From NCBI GenBank assembly GCA_000961575.1, contig LADP01000005.1, positions 163,815 through 227,814 on the forward strand: a stretch of DNA of 64,000 nucleotides, in the 5' to 3' direction. Position numbers and translations under genes: made by a program. The stretch is from Peptococcaceae bacterium BRH_c8a (lineage in GTDB: Bacteria; Bacillota; Desulfotomaculia; Desulfotomaculales; Desulfallaceae). Positions 7,274 to 15,310 of this stretch are shown in pieces. Every line of letters starts with the position of its first letter. Position 1 is the first letter of the stretch. The notes beneath the pieces were generated by a model that did no database searches, was not told where the DNA came from, and saw nothing but the letters and a program-made list of their open reading frames with translations.

Positions 7274-9841
7274 TTGAAAGAGGAAGATAAGTCAAAAGAA
7301 CAACTAATAGAGGAAAATAAACTGTTGCGCGGGCAAATTAAAGCATTGAAACAGGCAAACAAAATGCAAGGTATACTTGCCGACTTGGTTGAGAACCTCC
7401 CTAACGGAATTATCGTTACCGATTTGGACAGTCGCATAATTTATGTTAATAAGGCTATCGAAAAATTAACCGGTTACCAGCACCGGGAATTGATTGGGCA
7501 GTTTCCAGTCATTTTTAATGCCGAAATAAATGCCGATGAAATTCAGCAACAAATTGTTAATTGCATGCAGCGTAATAAAAACTGGTGTGGAGAGATTTTA
7601 CAGCAGCGCAAAAAAGGCAGCAAATATAAAGCGGAATTGGAAATGTTCCCCGTACAACAAAAAGATGGTGCAATTATTGCGTGGGCCAGCATTCAGCGTG
7701 ATATTGAAGCATTGAGGGAGAGCGAGGAACGATATCGCAAGCTGGTTGAACTATCACCGGATGCTATAGCCGTTTATAGTGAAGGTAAAATTATTTTAAT
7801 TAACAATATGGGGGCAAAACTTTACGGTGTTGCAAGCCCCCAGGAACTAATTGGAAGGCAGGCGATGGATTTTGTTCACCCTGATTTCCACCAACTAGTA
7901 AAGAAACGAGTACAGCAAATGTTAATCAGTGGTGAAACTGCCGCTTTAGCTGAAGAAAAATTTATTGTGTCTGACGGAAGTATTATCGATGTGGAGGTTG
8001 CAGCGGCTCCGCTTTACTTTAAAGGTAAGCCCGCGGTGCAAGTTGTCGTTCGGGATATCACTTGGCGCAAACAAGCAGAGAAAGCGCTGGAAACTGAACG
8101 GCAGAGACTGTTTTCTCTCCTGGATGGACTTCCGGCACTGCTTTACCTCCAAACTCCAAATTATCGTGTCTGCTTTGCCAACCGTTATTTCAGAGAGTTA
8201 TTTGGTGAACCGGGGGACAAACTATGTTATTCAATTATTGAGGGTAGGTCTGTTCCATGTGAGAACTGCCCGGCATTATATGTGATGGAAAAGCAGAATC
8301 CCTGTGTGTGTGAACGCACCGCGTGTAATGGGCGCACTTTCCAGGTAAGCTACAATCCGTATTATGATGTTGACGGCACCCCAATGGTGTTAGTTTCGGG
8401 CATTGATATTACCGAGCGCAAAAAGGCAGAAGAAACTTTGCGCGTATCCGAAGAGCGGTTTGCCAAAGCGTTTCATAGTAATCCTGCTGCCATGGCCATT
8501 ACAACCTTAGATGGCTATTATATCGATGTTAACAAAAGTTTTATTAACGTTACCGGTTTTAACCGGGAAGAACTTTTAGGCAGGTCGTCGGTTAAATTAG
8601 GCATCTGGTTTGATGTAGATGAAAGAACCCGGTATGGTAAGGAAATATTAAGTAACGGTGCCATTTACGATGTGGAGTTTAAGTTCCGCAAAAAAGCAGG
8701 TGAGGTAAGAACAGGGCTTCTTTCAGTGGAGTTAATTGATATTAGTGGTGAAAGGTGCTTTTTAAGTTTATTTAGTGACATTACAGAGAGCAAGCAGATG
8801 CAGGCGGCTTTAAGAAGGGCGCAACGTGATAAGGAAATTATTCTTGAGTCTATATCAGAACTGGTAGTTTATCATGATCCAAACATGATTATTAAGTGGG
8901 CCAATAAATCTGCCGGTAAGTCAGGCGGCATGACCGCTGCTCAATTAGTGGGACTTCATTGCTATGAAGTTTGGTATCATCGTGAAGATCCGTGCCCGGG
9001 CTGTCCGGTTAAAAAATCCCTTGCATCCGGCAAATTTGAAGAAAGAGAAACAATTGGTCCTGACGGGAGTATTTGGCTGGTTAAGGCTTACCCGGTGATA
9101 GAGAAAGATGCAATCGTTGGTATTGTGGAGGTGGCTCGTGATGTAACAGAACGCCGGCAGGTGCAAATAGAGATGGCCAGGTTTGAACGGTTAAATCTAA
9201 TTGGTCAGATGGCGGCGGGTATCGGTCACGAAGTTAGGAATCCCATGACCACTGTGCATGGCTTTTTGCAACTGTTAAAAGGCAAAGAGAAGTGTAATGA
9301 TTACATTGGATATTTTGATCTAATGCTTGAAGAACTAGACAGGGCCAATAGCATAATTACACAATTTCTTTCTCTAGCTAAAAAGAAGCCAGAAAAGAAA
9401 CAGATGCATAACCTAAATTCCATATTGCAAACTATTTCTCCACTTATCCAGGCCGATGCTTACAGTTTAGATAAACAACTAATATTACAGTTAAACAGCA
9501 TACCAGATTTGATACTAGACGATAAAGAAATCCGCCAACTTATATTTAATCTGGCACGTAATGGTTTGGAAGCAATGCAACCGGGTGGGAGTTTAACAAT
9601 TAAAACGTATGTTGAGGGTCAAGAAGTGGTTTTAGCTTTTCAAGACCAGGGCACTGGAATTGAACCGGAGGTGTTTTCTAAACTGGGCACCCCATTTTTT
9701 ACCACCAAAGATAACGGTACGGGTTTAGGACTCGCGGTTTGTTACAGTATTGTTGCCAGGCACAATGCAAGGATGAATGCCGAGTCCGGCCCTTATGGCA
9801 CTACTTTCTTTGTACAGTTCCAGTTGGGGTTTCCAAGTTAA
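7274..9841 (+). CDS. Soluble multi-PAS sensor histidine kinase (orphan)
   Basis: About 855 residues without any membrane segment, so cytoplasmic. A short N-terminal coiled coil (about 5-35) is followed by five PAS-type domains (beginning near 40, 155, 280, 400 and 525), then HisKA with the phosphorylated His in GHEVRNPMTTVHGFLQLL, and an HATPase domain with NGLEAM, DQGTGI and TKDNGTGLGLAVC. No response regulator is adjacent, and the H-box resembles that of Bacillus sporulation kinases, so phosphorylation of Spo0A is a reasonable inference. Two PAS domains carry CxxCP motifs (PCENCPAL and DPCPGCPV), which might be a redox or metal site. The TTG at 7274 lies 9 bases behind GAGG and is preferred over the ATG at 7259, which overlaps this site. 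A paralogue lies at 19959-23054. Confidence 0.88.
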   Translation: MKEEDKSKEQLIEENKLLRGQIKALKQANKMQGILADLVENLPNGIIVTDLDSRIIYVNKAIEKLTGYQHRELIGQFPVIFNAEINADEIQQQIVNCMQRNKNWCGEILQQRKKGSKYKAELEMFPVQQKDGAIIAWASIQRDIEALRESEERYRKLVELSPDAIAVYSEGKIILINNMGAKLYGVASPQELIGRQAMDFVHPDFHQLVKKRVQQMLISGETAALAEEKFIVSDGSIIDVEVAAAPLYFKGKPAVQVVVRDITWRKQAEKALETERQRLFSLLDGLPALLYLQTPNYRVCFANRYFRELFGEPGDKLCYSIIEGRSVPCENCPALYVMEKQNPCVCERTACNGRTFQVSYNPYYDVDGTPMVLVSGIDITERKKAEETLRVSEERFAKAFHSNPAAMAITTLDGYYIDVNKSFINVTGFNREELLGRSSVKLGIWFDVDERTRYGKEILSNGAIYDVEFKFRKKAGEVRTGLLSVELIDISGERCFLSLFSDITESKQMQAALRRAQRDKEIILESISELVVYHDPNMIIKWANKSAGKSGGMTAAQLVGLHCYEVWYHREDPCPGCPVKKSLASGKFEERETIGPDGSIWLVKAYPVIEKDAIVGIVEVARDVTERRQVQIEMARFERLNLIGQMAAGIGHEVRNPMTTVHGFLQLLKGKEKCNDYIGYFDLMLEELDRANSIITQFLSLAKKKPEKKQMHNLNSILQTISPLIQADAYSLDKQLILQLNSIPDLILDDKEIRQLIFNLARNGLEAMQPGGSLTIKTYVEGQEVVLAFQDQGTGIEPEVFSKLGTPFFTTKDNGTGLGLAVCYSIVARHNARMNAESGPYGTTFFVQFQLGFPS

Positions 9842-10705
9842 TGAAATAGAAGGCTGTATTTCCCTATAAATCACGTTGGGAATTGCACTTAATTGTTGTA
9901 GATGGCTTATGAGCTCATTTGAGAAAAGTTGCGGATTATCCAACATCGAATAATGGCCGCAATTCGGAAGAATACGTAATCGGGAATTTGGTATGGCCTG
10001 ATGCAATCTCAGGCCCCAGTACGCAGGGAGAAAACGATCATATTGTCCCCATAGGATGGTTGTTGGCGCAGTGATAAACGGCAAGTGGGGAACTAAAACC
10101 TGAGTTTCATGATGCTCTAAAGCGCCGGCTGCCAGCTGTAGAGCTTTATAATCTTCAGGAGTCTTAAAAGGCGATGTAAAAGCTTCAATTATATCTGCTG
10201 TGAGCATTTTTTGATTATGCATCCCCACCCGCAGCATTTGTTGGATTATTAATGGTGAGGGTTCAAATTCAGGCGCTGTGGGCCAGCGCATTGATACCAC
10301 CGTAGGTAATGGCCAGTTGCTAAAACAAACGCCGTCGGCAACGGTAATACTTATAACCCGTTCAGGATTATTAACAGCCAGTATTTGCACGATTCCCCCG
10401 CCAAGGTCGTGCCCTACAAAATGGGCTTTTTCTATTCCTAATTGATCTAAAATGGAAAGGATATGTTGCGCTTGGCTGTGCAAAGTTAAGTCTTCAATAG
10501 GGCCTCTGGAAGATTGGCCATACCCCAAAAGGTCAGGTGCTATTGTAGTATACCGGTCACCTAAAAAAGTCATCACCTGATGCCAGAGAAATGAATGTGT
10601 CGGTATTCCATGAATAAAAACCACAGCAGGACCGTTTTGGCCAATATTTCTATAAAAAAACTGATAACGCCCGGACTGGATAAATCCTTCCTTTATTGGA
10701 TTCAC
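9725..10705 (-). CDS. Alpha/beta hydrolase with Asp nucleophile (haloalkane dehalogenase/epoxide hydrolase type)
   Basis: About 326 residues. The oxyanion motif is FIHGIPTHSFLW, the nucleophile elbow is FVGHDLGGGI with Asp where esterases have Ser, the acid is likely in WGQYDRFLP, and the catalytic His is in CGHYSMLDNP. An Asp nucleophile is typical of haloalkane dehalogenases and epoxide hydrolases, so C-halide or epoxide hydrolysis is more likely than ester hydrolysis. The start is GTG with GGAGATG before it. The last ~45 residues lie beyond the usual end of the fold, and the final 117 bases are antisense to the kinase gene, so the native stop may have been lost. It follows the Mn-catalase by 55 bases and probably shares its transcript. 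Confidence 0.8.
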   Translation of the reverse strand: MNPIKEGFIQSGRYQFFYRNIGQNGPAVVFIHGIPTHSFLWHQVMTFLGDRYTTIAPDLLGYGQSSRGPIEDLTLHSQAQHILSILDQLGIEKAHFVGHDLGGGIVQILAVNNPERVISITVADGVCFSNWPLPTVVSMRWPTAPEFEPSPLIIQQMLRVGMHNQKMLTADIIEAFTSPFKTPEDYKALQLAAGALEHHETQVLVPHLPFITAPTTILWGQYDRFLPAYWGLRLHQAIPNSRLRILPNCGHYSMLDNPQLFSNELISHLQQLSAIPNVIYREIQPSISLTWKPQLELYKESSAIRAGLGIHPCIVPGNNTVTNRES

Positions 10706-10760
10706 ATATCACATCTCCTTTTTATGGTTGGCAGTCCATATTTTTCAAGGGTTTCAAATG

Positions 10761-11438
10761 CTAATGCTGCTGATCTGGATTTTGAAAGGCGGGAGCTTGC
10801 GGATCCTGAACATCGAAGTATTTACCCGGTTTGGATAGGTTAAAATAAAGCCTGGCATCCTTATCTACGCCCCAGTCCCTATTTGAGCCTGTATCCTGGA
10901 TTTTTGTGAAAGCCTCCCTAAATAGAGTGTTATGTGCCTCTTCACGGTTAAGAAGGAAGTCAATCATCTGCCTCACATGTTTGTCGTTGATTTGCCTGTG
11001 GAGGTACTCGTAAACTACTTTTGCCCTTTGTTCCGCAGCAATGTTAGAGAGAAGATCGGCTGGTAAATCACCGGTGACGTTAACATACGCAGCAGTCCAG
11101 GGAACACCGGAACCGTTTGTAAGATAGGGAGCAAGGCCAGTTAATACCTGGCTTTCAATAGTTCCCGATTGTACCGCTTGGGCGTTGACATCATGACCGT
11201 TTAGAAGGTTTACGGCGGTGGCAACCATTTCCATGTGGCTCAATTCCTCAGCGGCAATATCCATAAAAAGATCTTTAATTTCAGGATCTTTTATTCGGAA
11301 ACTCTGGGAAATATATTGCATTGCTGCTTTAAGTTCGCCCTGCGGACCGCCAAGCTGCTCTGTTAACATTGCGGCATAGGTTGGGTTAGGCTTCTCCACC
11401 CGAACCATTTGTAATAGGTTTTTATCATGTTTAAACAT
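10761..11438 (-). CDS. Manganese catalase (CotJC-like)
   Basis: A 225-residue four-helix-bundle protein. The dinuclear Mn ligands can be read: Glu in GGPQGELKAAMQY, Glu and His in EELSHMEMV, Glu in EQRAKVVYEYL, and Glu and His in REEAHNTLF. It breaks down hydrogen peroxide without haem; in spore formers the same family (CotJC, YdbD) is found in or near the spore coat. The length is close to the short CotJC form. GGGGGG precedes the ATG. The alpha/beta hydrolase lies downstream on the same strand. Confidence 0.9.
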   Translation of the reverse strand: MFKHDKNLLQMVRVEKPNPTYAAMLTEQLGGPQGELKAAMQYISQSFRIKDPEIKDLFMDIAAEELSHMEMVATAVNLLNGHDVNAQAVQSGTIESQVLTGLAPYLTNGSGVPWTAAYVNVTGDLPADLLSNIAAEQRAKVVYEYLHRQINDKHVRQMIDFLLNREEAHNTLFREAFTKIQDTGSNRDWGVDKDARLYFNLSKPGKYFDVQDPQAPAFQNPDQQH

Positions 11439-11598
11439 ATTATTTCCCCCCTAGAATTTTTTTTAGTTGTATCCATCAGGATGTAAACTTATGTAACCTT
11501 GCTGTAAGAATCAGGGGATTCTAAAAAAGATTCATGTTTACTCGTCAAGTGCCTATTACGTTTTATAGACTTTTTGGTTAAAGACTATGGCCACACCA

Positions 11599-11629
11599 CG
11601 AAAAATAATTCCCTTTAATAGGGAATTAT
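11599..11629 (-). terminator. Intrinsic terminator after YjcZ-like gene
   Basis: On the minus strand ATAATTCCCT and AGGGAATTAT pair around a five-base loop and are followed by a T run (TTTTTCG). It sits about 23 bases past the stop of the 51-residue peptide gene. Confidence 0.7.
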
Positions 11630-11651
11630 AAAAACAAATTTGAAATGCTAT

Positions 11652-11807
11652 TTATTTCTTATTATACCCACCATAGCCGCCCCCAAAGCCCCAAAATCCC
11701 ATACCGAATACCAGCAGGATCAGGACCAAAAAGAGGATAAAGCTTCCATCAAAGTAAGTACCACCGGTATAACCGCCGCCGGTAGTGGCACCTCCGCCAT
11801 AACCCAT
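11652..11807 (-). CDS. Small Gly-rich membrane peptide, YjcZ-like sporulation protein
   Basis: Too short for the track: 51 residues from ATG 11807, with GGAGG 8 bases upstream. The layout is a Gly/Thr/Tyr-rich head (MGYGGGATTGGGYTGG), one hydrophobic helix (FILFLVLILLVFGMGF) and a Gly/Tyr tail with NKK. This matches the pattern of YjcZ-family sporulation peptides (a Gly-Tyr head followed by a single Leu/Ile/Val helix). The product is nearly identical to that of the gene at 14177-14320, including third-position differences in the codons, so it is really translated. A sporulation-type promoter lies upstream. Confidence 0.8.
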   Translation of the reverse strand: MGYGGGATTGGGYTGGTYFDGSFILFLVLILLVFGMGFWGFGGGYGGYNKK

Positions 11808-11848
11808 AGATTTAGCCTCCTTTTTTATGTTTATTAATTTAGTTGACT

Positions 11849-11880
11849 TATATTATGAAAACCACAAGGTAAATGTTACC
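11849..11880 (-). promoter_or_regulatory. Candidate mother-cell (sigma-E/K-type) promoter
   Basis: On the minus strand CATAATATA fits the sigma-E/sigma-K -10 consensus CATAnnnTA, with AC 17 bases upstream as in sigma-K promoters. The block GGTAACATTTACCTTG ahead of it is conserved before the paralogue at 14320, which argues that it is functional. Confidence 0.55.
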
Positions 11881-12021
11881 AACACTTAAACTTAACCCAT
11901 CTCGAGTGAAAAAAGGTGGCATTAAATTTAGTCACAACTATTCTGCAACCTACCTAATGTAACCTATAAAAACAACCTCAACGGGCATCATATAACCTAA
12001 ACGTAAGGAGGAACTTAATAA

Positions 12022-12750
12022 ATGCCTTTTTGGGAAGCCCAACAAAGCCTTACCGTAGTTCAGTGGTTGGCAAGGGTAGCGGTTATATATTTTTACTTAT
12101 TATTATTAGCCAAGCTAATGGGGCAGAGGGAAATCGGCAGGTTAACCCTTTTTGACTTCATTATAAGTATTATAATCGGAAGCACCGCGGCCGGTGCGCT
12201 CAGCAGCAGTACCAGCGGTCTTGGTGGGGTAATGATAACAGTGGGCGCATTGGCTGTTTTTCAAATAATTTTAAGTATTTTATCACTGAAGTTTTCCAGG
12301 TTAAGAAGAGTTGTAGAGGAAGAGCCTATAATTTTAGTGCAAAACGGCAAGCTTCTTGAACAGGCCATGAAAAAAACCAGGATTAATCTTGATGATTTGA
12401 TGTCACAATTAAGGATTAGAGGTTATTTCTTTTTGGGACAAGTTGAGTTTGCCATCCTTGAACCAGAAGGTAAAATAAGCGTCCTGCCAAAATCCCAGAA
12501 TAGAGCTGTAACACCTCAGGACTTGGGTTTAGCAACAAAATATGAAGGGTACCCTACCATGCTTATTGAAGACGGCAACATTATTAATGAAAATTTAAAG
12601 AGGAACAATTTATCTGAAAAGTGGCTTTATGAACAACTACAAAATTTTAAGATCAGTTCCCCTAAAGATGTTCTTGCTGCAATGCTTGATACGCAGGGGA
12701 GATTTTATTATAGCCTTAAAAATTCAGCTTCAGAGAGAACTGCATCCTAG
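12022..12750 (+). CDS. DUF421 (YetF-family) membrane protein
   Basis: A 242-residue protein with three N-terminal membrane segments (about 14-100) and a soluble alpha/beta C-terminal half. The conserved KLMGQREIGRLTLFDFIIS stretch and the C-terminal VEFAILEPEGKISVLPKSQ define DUF421. Members such as YetF and the mobile 2Duf protein sit in the spore inner membrane and raise wet-heat resistance in Bacillus; the exact mechanism is unclear. TAAGGAGGA precedes the ATG. It heads a three-gene operon with a second DUF421 gene. Confidence 0.88.
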   Translation: MPFWEAQQSLTVVQWLARVAVIYFYLLLLAKLMGQREIGRLTLFDFIISIIIGSTAAGALSSSTSGLGGVMITVGALAVFQIILSILSLKFSRLRRVVEEEPIILVQNGKLLEQAMKKTRINLDDLMSQLRIRGYFFLGQVEFAILEPEGKISVLPKSQNRAVTPQDLGLATKYEGYPTMLIEDGNIINENLKRNNLSEKWLYEQLQNFKISSPKDVLAAMLDTQGRFYYSLKNSASERTAS

Positions 12751-12780
12751 CGGTGGCCTTTAAATCCGGGAGGTGAAAAG

Positions 12781-13161
12781 ATGTATTTTGACCGGGAAAA
12801 AATCCGTCTTTGGTTGGCCCTGGTCTGGGTAGTAACAGTCGGGTTTATGTGGTACGGATTTAACGTTGGATTAAACGACCCAAATAAAATTATGCTATCG
12901 GCCCTGGATAGACTCGAAAGCAGCGTTATCCAGGAAGACTGGGAACAGGCAGGGGCCGAAATTTCTTTGTTAAATAATACCTTCATGGCCAATGAATTCT
13001 TAATCAGAGTCACAAACTCTCCTGAGGATTTAAGCACTTTCCGACGTGAATTAAATGAAGCTGCCGTTTTAGTGAAAAATCAGGCAGACGATGTAATAAC
13101 TCAAATTGGCGGGTTAAAAGAAGAAGTTATGACTATAACCACGGTATTTTCAGGTATTTAG
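12781..13161 (+). CDS. DUF4363 family protein
   Basis: 126 residues: a single N-terminal membrane anchor (about 11-28, LWLALVWVVTVGFMWYGF) and an extracytoplasmic, helical, acidic remainder (LDRLESSVIQEDWEQAG ... ALxxL-type heptads). DUF4363 proteins repeatedly occur next to DUF421 genes in Firmicutes; their function is unknown. It lies 30 bases behind the first and 14 bases before the second DUF421 gene, each with its own GGAGG site, so the three products are probably made together and may form a complex. Confidence 0.8.
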   Translation: MYFDREKIRLWLALVWVVTVGFMWYGFNVGLNDPNKIMLSALDRLESSVIQEDWEQAGAEISLLNNTFMANEFLIRVTNSPEDLSTFRRELNEAAVLVKNQADDVITQIGGLKEEVMTITTVFSGI

Positions 13162-13175
13162 GAGGTCAACCGAAA

Positions 13176-13844
13176 GTGGAATTGTTTGCCTACGGGACGA
13201 AGGTAATTATAATCTTTCTTATAGCCTACTTTGGGGCCCGCGTATTAACAAAAAAAGCCATTGCGGAAATGACCGCTTATGAAATAGCCGGGATTTTTAT
13301 ATTGTCCAATGTGGCTGCCGAACCGTTGGTAACAAAAGTAACTATGAGGGCCGTCTATGGAACGGGCCTGCTAATTTTTCTTATTTGGATAACCTCACAC
13401 CTAGCTATTTTCAACAAACTGACCCCAATTATGGAGCATTCACCAACGGTGGTAGTCAAAAACGGCCAGTTGGATATGTCGGCATTAAAAGCAACTTCTT
13501 TGAGTTTAAACCAGTTTATGGGTTTGCTGCGGGCAAAAGGATACGATAAGGTAACCGATGTTGAGTTTGCTGTCTTGGAGCCTCAGGGGAGGTTATCGGC
13601 CTTTCCCAAGTCCCAAAAAAGACCTGTTAACCCCAGTGACTTGAGTGTTCCAACCCAATACGAGGGACTTACTTTGCCCCTGGTCATGGATGGGTCCATT
13701 TTAGAGAATAATCTTCGCCATGCTAACTTGACCAAGGACTGGCTTTTAAGCGCGTTAAGTTACCAGGGCATAAAGGAATTCAGCAAAGAAGTGGCCTTAG
13801 CTGAGCTGGATACCCAGGGTAATCTGTTAGTCTCCAGAAAATGA
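13176..13844 (+). CDS. DUF421 (YetF-family) membrane protein, second copy
   Basis: 222 residues starting at GTG behind GGAGGT. Again three N-terminal membrane segments and the soluble domain VEFAVLEPQGRLSAFPKSQ. It differs clearly from the first copy in the membrane part (LTKKAIAEMTAYEIAGIFIL), so this is an old pair rather than a fresh duplication. DUF421 proteins are known to work as oligomers; a mixed complex of the two is plausible. Last gene of the operon. Confidence 0.87.
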   Translation: MELFAYGTKVIIIFLIAYFGARVLTKKAIAEMTAYEIAGIFILSNVAAEPLVTKVTMRAVYGTGLLIFLIWITSHLAIFNKLTPIMEHSPTVVVKNGQLDMSALKATSLSLNQFMGLLRAKGYDKVTDVEFAVLEPQGRLSAFPKSQKRPVNPSDLSVPTQYEGLTLPLVMDGSILENNLRHANLTKDWLLSALSYQGIKEFSKEVALAELDTQGNLLVSRK

Positions 13845-13968
13845 ATATTTAATCTATTTTCTTTATTTCTGTGCTTAACATCCAAAGCAACAACTCTGTA
13901 ATTTTATTTAGTGAATTTATCTTTATGGTACCCGCTGTATCTTCTACCCGGTTTCTGCTTCTTGGTAC

Positions 13969-13998
13969 AAAAACACCCTCACAAAGAGGGTGTTTAAA
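13969..13998 (-). terminator. Terminator between converging DUF421 and YjcZ-like operons
   Basis: AAACACCCTC/GAGGGTGTTT with a five-base loop. On the minus strand it is followed by TTTTTG, so it ends the YjcZ-like transcript; on the plus strand it has only a short T run but may also serve the DUF421 operon. Confidence 0.65.
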
Positions 13999-14028
13999 TA
14001 AGTTCAAACTAAAATCTAAACTTTGATT

Positions 14029-14145
14029 TTACTTAGCTTCATATTCTCCATAGCCGCCGAAAAATCCAGTACCGAAGACCAGCAGGATCAGGATTAAAAA
14101 GAGTATAAAGCCCCCATTAGAACTTCCGCCTGCACCGTAACCCAT
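14029..14145 (-). CDS. Small Gly-rich membrane peptide, YjcZ-like (copy 3)
   Basis: 38 residues from ATG 14145 with GGGAG upstream. A shortened head (MGYGAGGSSNGG), the same hydrophobic helix (FILFLILILLVFGTGF) and a tail FGGYGEYEAK. It lies 31 bases behind the 47-residue copy and shares its promoter. The shorter, diverged head suggests specialisation or decay. Confidence 0.75.
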   Translation of the reverse strand: MGYGAGGSSNGGFILFLILILLVFGTGFFGGYGEYEAK

Positions 14146-14176
14146 TAAAAAATCACTCCCTATTTTTTATGATAGT

Positions 14177-14320
14177 TTAACTAACGCAACCGCCGCCAAA
14201 GCCCCAAAACCCCATACCAAAGACCAACAGGATTAGGACTAGGAAGAGGATAAAGCTGCCATCAAAATAACTACCGCCGGTGTAGCCGCCGCCGGTAGTG
14301 GCACCTCCGCCGTAACCCAT
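14177..14320 (-). CDS. Small Gly-rich membrane peptide, YjcZ-like (copy 2)
   Basis: 47 residues from ATG 14320 behind GGGGAGG. Residues 1-44 match the peptide at 11652-11807 except for T17 to S, but the tail ends in CVS instead of YGGYNKK, giving it a cysteine. First gene of a two-gene unit with copy 3. Probable mother-cell or spore membrane peptide. Confidence 0.78.
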   Translation of the reverse strand: MGYGGGATTGGGYTGGSYFDGSFILFLVLILLVFGMGFWGFGGGCVS

Positions 14321-14355
14321 AGTTTTTTCCTCCCCACTTCATTTACTTCTCGCTT

Positions 14356-14389
14356 TATGCTATGCAAATACCAAGGAAATTGCTACCAT
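14356..14389 (-). promoter_or_regulatory. Candidate mother-cell (sigma-E/K-type) promoter
   Basis: On the minus strand CATAGCATA matches CATAnnnTA, preceded by GGTAGCAATTTCCTTG. Compared with the promoter at 11849-11880, the spacing is identical and most bases of the 30-base block agree, while sequence closer to the start codons has diverged. Confidence 0.55.
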
Positions 14390-14564
14390 TTAACCGCTCT
14401 GCTATTCATGCCAGCGTCAACATACGTGTCAAATTTTAATACTTAGGTGCTATACACATAAAAGTTTATGAAAATATGAACATAACCATAATTTATATTG
14501 CAAAACATTCCTTTATTGGTTAATATTAAGTGTGTGTTAAAAAATAAAGAAAGGAGGGGAGAGT

Positions 14565-15182
14565 TTGAGGAACAATAAAAAATTCTATTTAATGAGTATC
14601 CTTTTGGCCATTACGTTGTTTGCCAGCGCAGGTTTGGTATTCGCGTCGGGAACAACCTTTGAAGCCCTTGCAGCCAACTTCAATTTCAACATTAACGGTG
14701 AGAAAGCTGAGTTGTCCGAACAACCGGTGGTTATTGACGGTAAAACTTATCTGCCTGTTCGGGCCATGGGCGAAGCAATGGGTAAAAGGATTGGCTGGGA
14801 TCAGGATACAAAAACTATAATTATTGACGAACTTCTAGCCGACGGAACTTACAAGGCAGAAGAACCGGCGTTCAACGAGCACGGTTGGAAAGCCATGGTG
14901 GAAGTAACCGTAATGGATGGCATAATATCCGAAGCTAAATTTGACGAAGTTAACGAACAAGGGGTCTACAAAAGCCAGGACGAGGCTTACCTGGAACAGT
15001 ACAAACAAGTCGCCGGCCAAGATATGCTGGAAGCAATCAAGGCATTGGAAACCGCACTGGTCAGTGCCCAAAACGTAGACCTGGTGGACGCAGTCTCCGG
15101 CGCCACATATGCTTCAGGCAGTTTCAATGCCCTGGTAGCGCAGGCTCTGGCAGCCGGCCCGGTGGAAGCAGGCCAGAATTAA
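14565..15182 (+). CDS. Secreted stalk-domain/FMN-binding flavoprotein (PplA-like)
   Basis: 205 residues from TTG 14565, 8 bases behind GGAGGGG. Signal peptide (about 1-28), then a copper-amine-oxidase-N/stalk-like domain (about 38-90: VVIDGKTYLPVRAMGEAMG, IGWDQDTKTIII) and an FMN_bind domain (about 92-195). The sequence DAVSGATYASGSF contains the SGAT attachment site where ApbE links FMN covalently to the Thr. It therefore looks like a surface flavoprotein that passes electrons out of the cell, the role of PplA in Listeria, but with one FMN domain instead of two and no lipobox. The ApbE gene follows directly. Confidence 0.85.
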   Translation: MRNNKKFYLMSILLAITLFASAGLVFASGTTFEALAANFNFNINGEKAELSEQPVVIDGKTYLPVRAMGEAMGKRIGWDQDTKTIIIDELLADGTYKAEEPAFNEHGWKAMVEVTVMDGIISEAKFDEVNEQGVYKSQDEAYLEQYKQVAGQDMLEAIKALETALVSAQNVDLVDAVSGATYASGSFNALVAQALAAGPVEAGQN

Positions 15183-15214
15183 ATACTTTAGACAAGGCGA
15201 ATCAATGTAAGTGG

Positions 15215-15245
15215 AGCCCATGAGCAGGATTTTCTCATGGGCTTT
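15215..15245 (+). terminator. Weak hairpin between flavoprotein and apbE
   Basis: AGCCCATGAG/CTCATGGGCT with a nine-base loop and only TTT after it. Probably a partial terminator that lets part of the transcription continue, so the flavoprotein would be made in excess over ApbE. Confidence 0.5.
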
Positions 15246-15310
15246 AACAGTTAACCATTTAGCCATTAATAATTTGGATTAATCAAGCTTTGGCAGGAGG
15301 AAAAGACCCC

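Noticed and set aside
12747-13037. 96-residue minus-strand ORF in the DUF421 operon
   Set aside because: Antisense to DUF4363 with no ribosome site.
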